64,000 nucleotides of DNA, taken from Candidatus Bathyarchaeota archaeon (GTDB lineage Archaea > Thermoproteota > Bathyarchaeia > Bathyarchaeales > Bathycorpusculaceae). The translations under genes and the position numbers were made by a program. The notes under the pieces are model-generated. The model did not search any database. It saw nothing but the letters and a program-made list of their open reading frames with translations, and was not told the DNA's origin. Shown here piece after piece: positions 62,609-64,000 of this stretch. Every line of letters starts with the position of its first letter. The stretch's first letter is position 1. The stretch is taken from contig JAOZHU010000007.1 of the NCBI GenBank assembly GCA_026014705.1, forward strand, positions 1 through 64,000, given 5' to 3'.

Positions 62609-64000
62609 CTATAAACTCCAGAACCCCCCTACAACAGCTTGACCAAAGGAAACCCCACCGTCGCCGGCAGGCACTGCTTCGTGTACGAGAAACCGCAAGC
62701 CAGCCGCTTCAATATTCCTGCGCATGAGCGAAGCCAGCAGCTCGTTGCAGGCAGCGCCGCCTGAAAAGCCAATCGTGCTTATTCCCTGTTCCAAAGCTTT
62801 TTCCACAGCTATTGCTGCCAGACCTGTGGCCAAATAAGCGTGCGCAGAATAAGCCAAATCCCTCTTGTGGAACTTGTCGCGGTTTTCAAAGATTTCTAGG
62901 AGCATCTGCGTCGTATCCAGCACATTGCCGTTGGTTATTGGCTTCAGTTTCAATGCATCCTCGCCTTTGACAGCCACTGATTCCAGTTTCATTGCTGGTT
63001 CACCCTCGTAAGTGCGCTCGTAGCACACGCCCAGCACGGCGGCAACAGCGTCTAGGATTCTGCCGCAGCTAGTGGTTTCAACATTAACGGTGCCGTTGCC
63101 TTGCTTAAGCTGGTGAAGCAGCAGCGCTGCTTCGGTTTCGCCGTGGGGCAAACGCTCAGCATTCTCCAGTAGCCACGGCGTAACATCAATCTTTTTGCTG
63201 AGTATTGCTGCGGCTATGCGCAGAGGAAAGCGAGTCGCTGTGTCGCCGCCTATCAACGATTGCGGCTCAAGATGAGCTAAGCGTTTGAAGCTTGCTGCGT
63301 CGCGGGTGCAGAGGAGGATTTCGCCGCCCCATGCTTCGCCGTTTGCGCCGTAGCCATAACCGTCGCATGCTATGCCCACAATCTCTCCCACGGCGTGCTC
63401 CATCATTAATGCTGCAATGTGCGCGTGGTGATGCTGCACTTGGATCAGTTGCCAACCGTGGGATTCGGCGAGTTCCTGCGCTAGAGTGGTTGTGGTGAAT
63501 TTCGGATGCAGGTCGCAGGCTACAGCGTCTACTTTGCTGTTTGTTAAGCGGATGAGGTGGTTTGTGGCTTCTTGAAGGAAAGTTTTGGTTTCGAGGTTTT
63601 CCACGTCGCCGATGTGCTGGCTGATGAACGCCTTGTTACCAAGCAAGATGCAGGCGGTGTTGTTTAGTTCTCCGCCTAAGCCTACTACGCAGCGCCGTGC
63701 TTTTTCCGTGAGCAGTATTGGGGCGGGCGCGTAGCCTCTGCTGCGGCGTATAAACACGTTGCGGTCTCCGTGAACGCGGGTTACGGAGTCGTCGCAGCGG
63801 TAGGCGATTTTGCGGTTGTGAAACAGGAAATAATCCACCGTGCCGCCCAGCGTCTTTAGCGCTTCGTCGTTGTCTTTCACGATGGGGTGGTCAGGCGGGT
63901 TTGCGCTGGTCATCACAAACGCTGCGTCATCTACGCCATCGAAGAGCATGTGGTGCAAACCCGTGTAGGGCAGCATGACGCCGATGTTGTGGAGGTCTGG
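62609..64000 (-). CDS. hypF: Carbamoyltransferase HypF, partial (N-terminus off right edge)
   Basis: 463 codons are visible; the frame continues off the right edge. YrdC-like and Kae1-like parts are present: MTSANPPDHPIVKDNDEA, RRSRGYAPAPI, VGLGGELNNTACIL, QHIGDVENLET, HHHAHIAALMMEH, GIACDGYGYGANGEAWGG and FSGGAACNELLASLM, ending FGQAVVGG. HypF makes thiocarbamate on HypE from carbamoyl phosphate. The acylphosphatase and zinc finger would lie beyond the window. First of hypF-hypC-hypD. Confidence 0.95.
   Translation of the reverse strand, partial: PDLHNIGVMLPYTGLHHMLFDGVDDAAFVMTSANPPDHPIVKDNDEALKTLGGTVDYFLFHNRKIAYRCDDSVTRVHGDRNVFIRRSRGYAPAPILLTEKARRCVVGLGGELNNTACILLGNKAFISQHIGDVENLETKTFLQEATNHLIRLTNSKVDAVACDLHPKFTTTTLAQELAESHGWQLIQVQHHHAHIAALMMEHAVGEIVGIACDGYGYGANGEAWGGEILLCTRDAASFKRLAHLEPQSLIGGDTATRFPLRIAAAILSKKIDVTPWLLENAERLPHGETEAALLLHQLKQGNGTVNVETTSCGRILDAVAAVLGVCYERTYEGEPAMKLESVAVKGEDALKLKPITNGNVLDTTQMLLEIFENRDKFHKRDLAYSAHAYLATGLAAIAVEKALEQGISTIGFSGGAACNELLASLMRRNIEAAGLRFLVHEAVPAGDGGVSFGQAVVGGFWSL

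Overview
The window reads as a piece of an archaeal chromosome, most likely a Bathyarchaeia-type (TACK) genome. Archaeal markers are Mre11/Rad50, an ATP-dependent DNA ligase, RNase P protein Rnp4, pyruvoyl-dependent arginine decarboxylase, an Orc1/Cdc6 initiator, archaeal-type triosephosphate isomerase, a DHPS-like archaeal protein, TATA-type promoters and many near-leaderless starts with ATG, GTG and TTG. An L22e-like ribosomal protein (5930-6217) is unusual for archaea. The lineage is inferred from gene content only.

Layout. 1-6.2 kb: AN1-zinc-finger M50 protease (cut by the left edge), a small membrane protein, mre11-rad50, a fumarylacetoacetase-fold enzyme and the L22e-like gene. 6.4-16.2 kb: a tightly coupled minus-strand operon of ten genes, made of a small Cys protein, a radical SAM/SPASM enzyme and eight secreted proteins with a C-terminal membrane anchor (NosD-type beta helices, PKD/Ig-like folds). 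It is read away from a membrane-tethered HTH regulator (16397). 17.9-20.4 kb: nitroreductase, a possible tiny Cys protein, quinolinate synthase, a coiled-coil protein. 20.4-27.4 kb: a nickel locus with larE, larC, larB, the ECF nickel transporter nikMNQO and nikR, plus a perfect NikR-type operator at 26819-26846 and thioredoxin. 27.4-38.5 kb: DNA ligase, galT, a glycogen-debranching enzyme with a DUF89 phosphatase and TIM, Nudix, EamA transporter and pdaD. 38.9-43.4 kb: a surface protein, Orc1/Cdc6, a winged-helix protein and moaC-moaB-moaA. 43.5-51.6 kb: CRM RNA-binding protein, Rnp4, HTH, MBL hydrolase, DHPS-like, a PurF paralogue without the catalytic Cys, a membrane DnaJ-zinc-finger/nuclease-fold fusion and an acyltransferase. 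51.8-56.5 kb: tRNA-Leu(GAG), cysK, cysE, Lrp, guaA. 56.6-64 kb: hydrogenase maturation genes hypE and hypF-hypC-hypD, separated by a second NosD protein plus a paralogous membrane-tethered HTH regulator.

How the parts fit. Nickel links three sets: NikMNQO imports it, LarB/C/E build the nickel-pincer cofactor, and the Hyp proteins build NiFe-hydrogenase. No larA or hydrogenase structural gene is present in the window. The most interesting feature is the pair of surface-protein loci at 6.4-17.7 kb and 57.7-61.2 kb. Each has NosD-like surface proteins read away from a paralogous HTH-transmembrane regulator. The two divergent intergenic regions share a near-identical 32-bp promoter element and GTCAA/TTGAC inverted repeats, which suggests one regulon controlled by membrane-bound one-component sensors.
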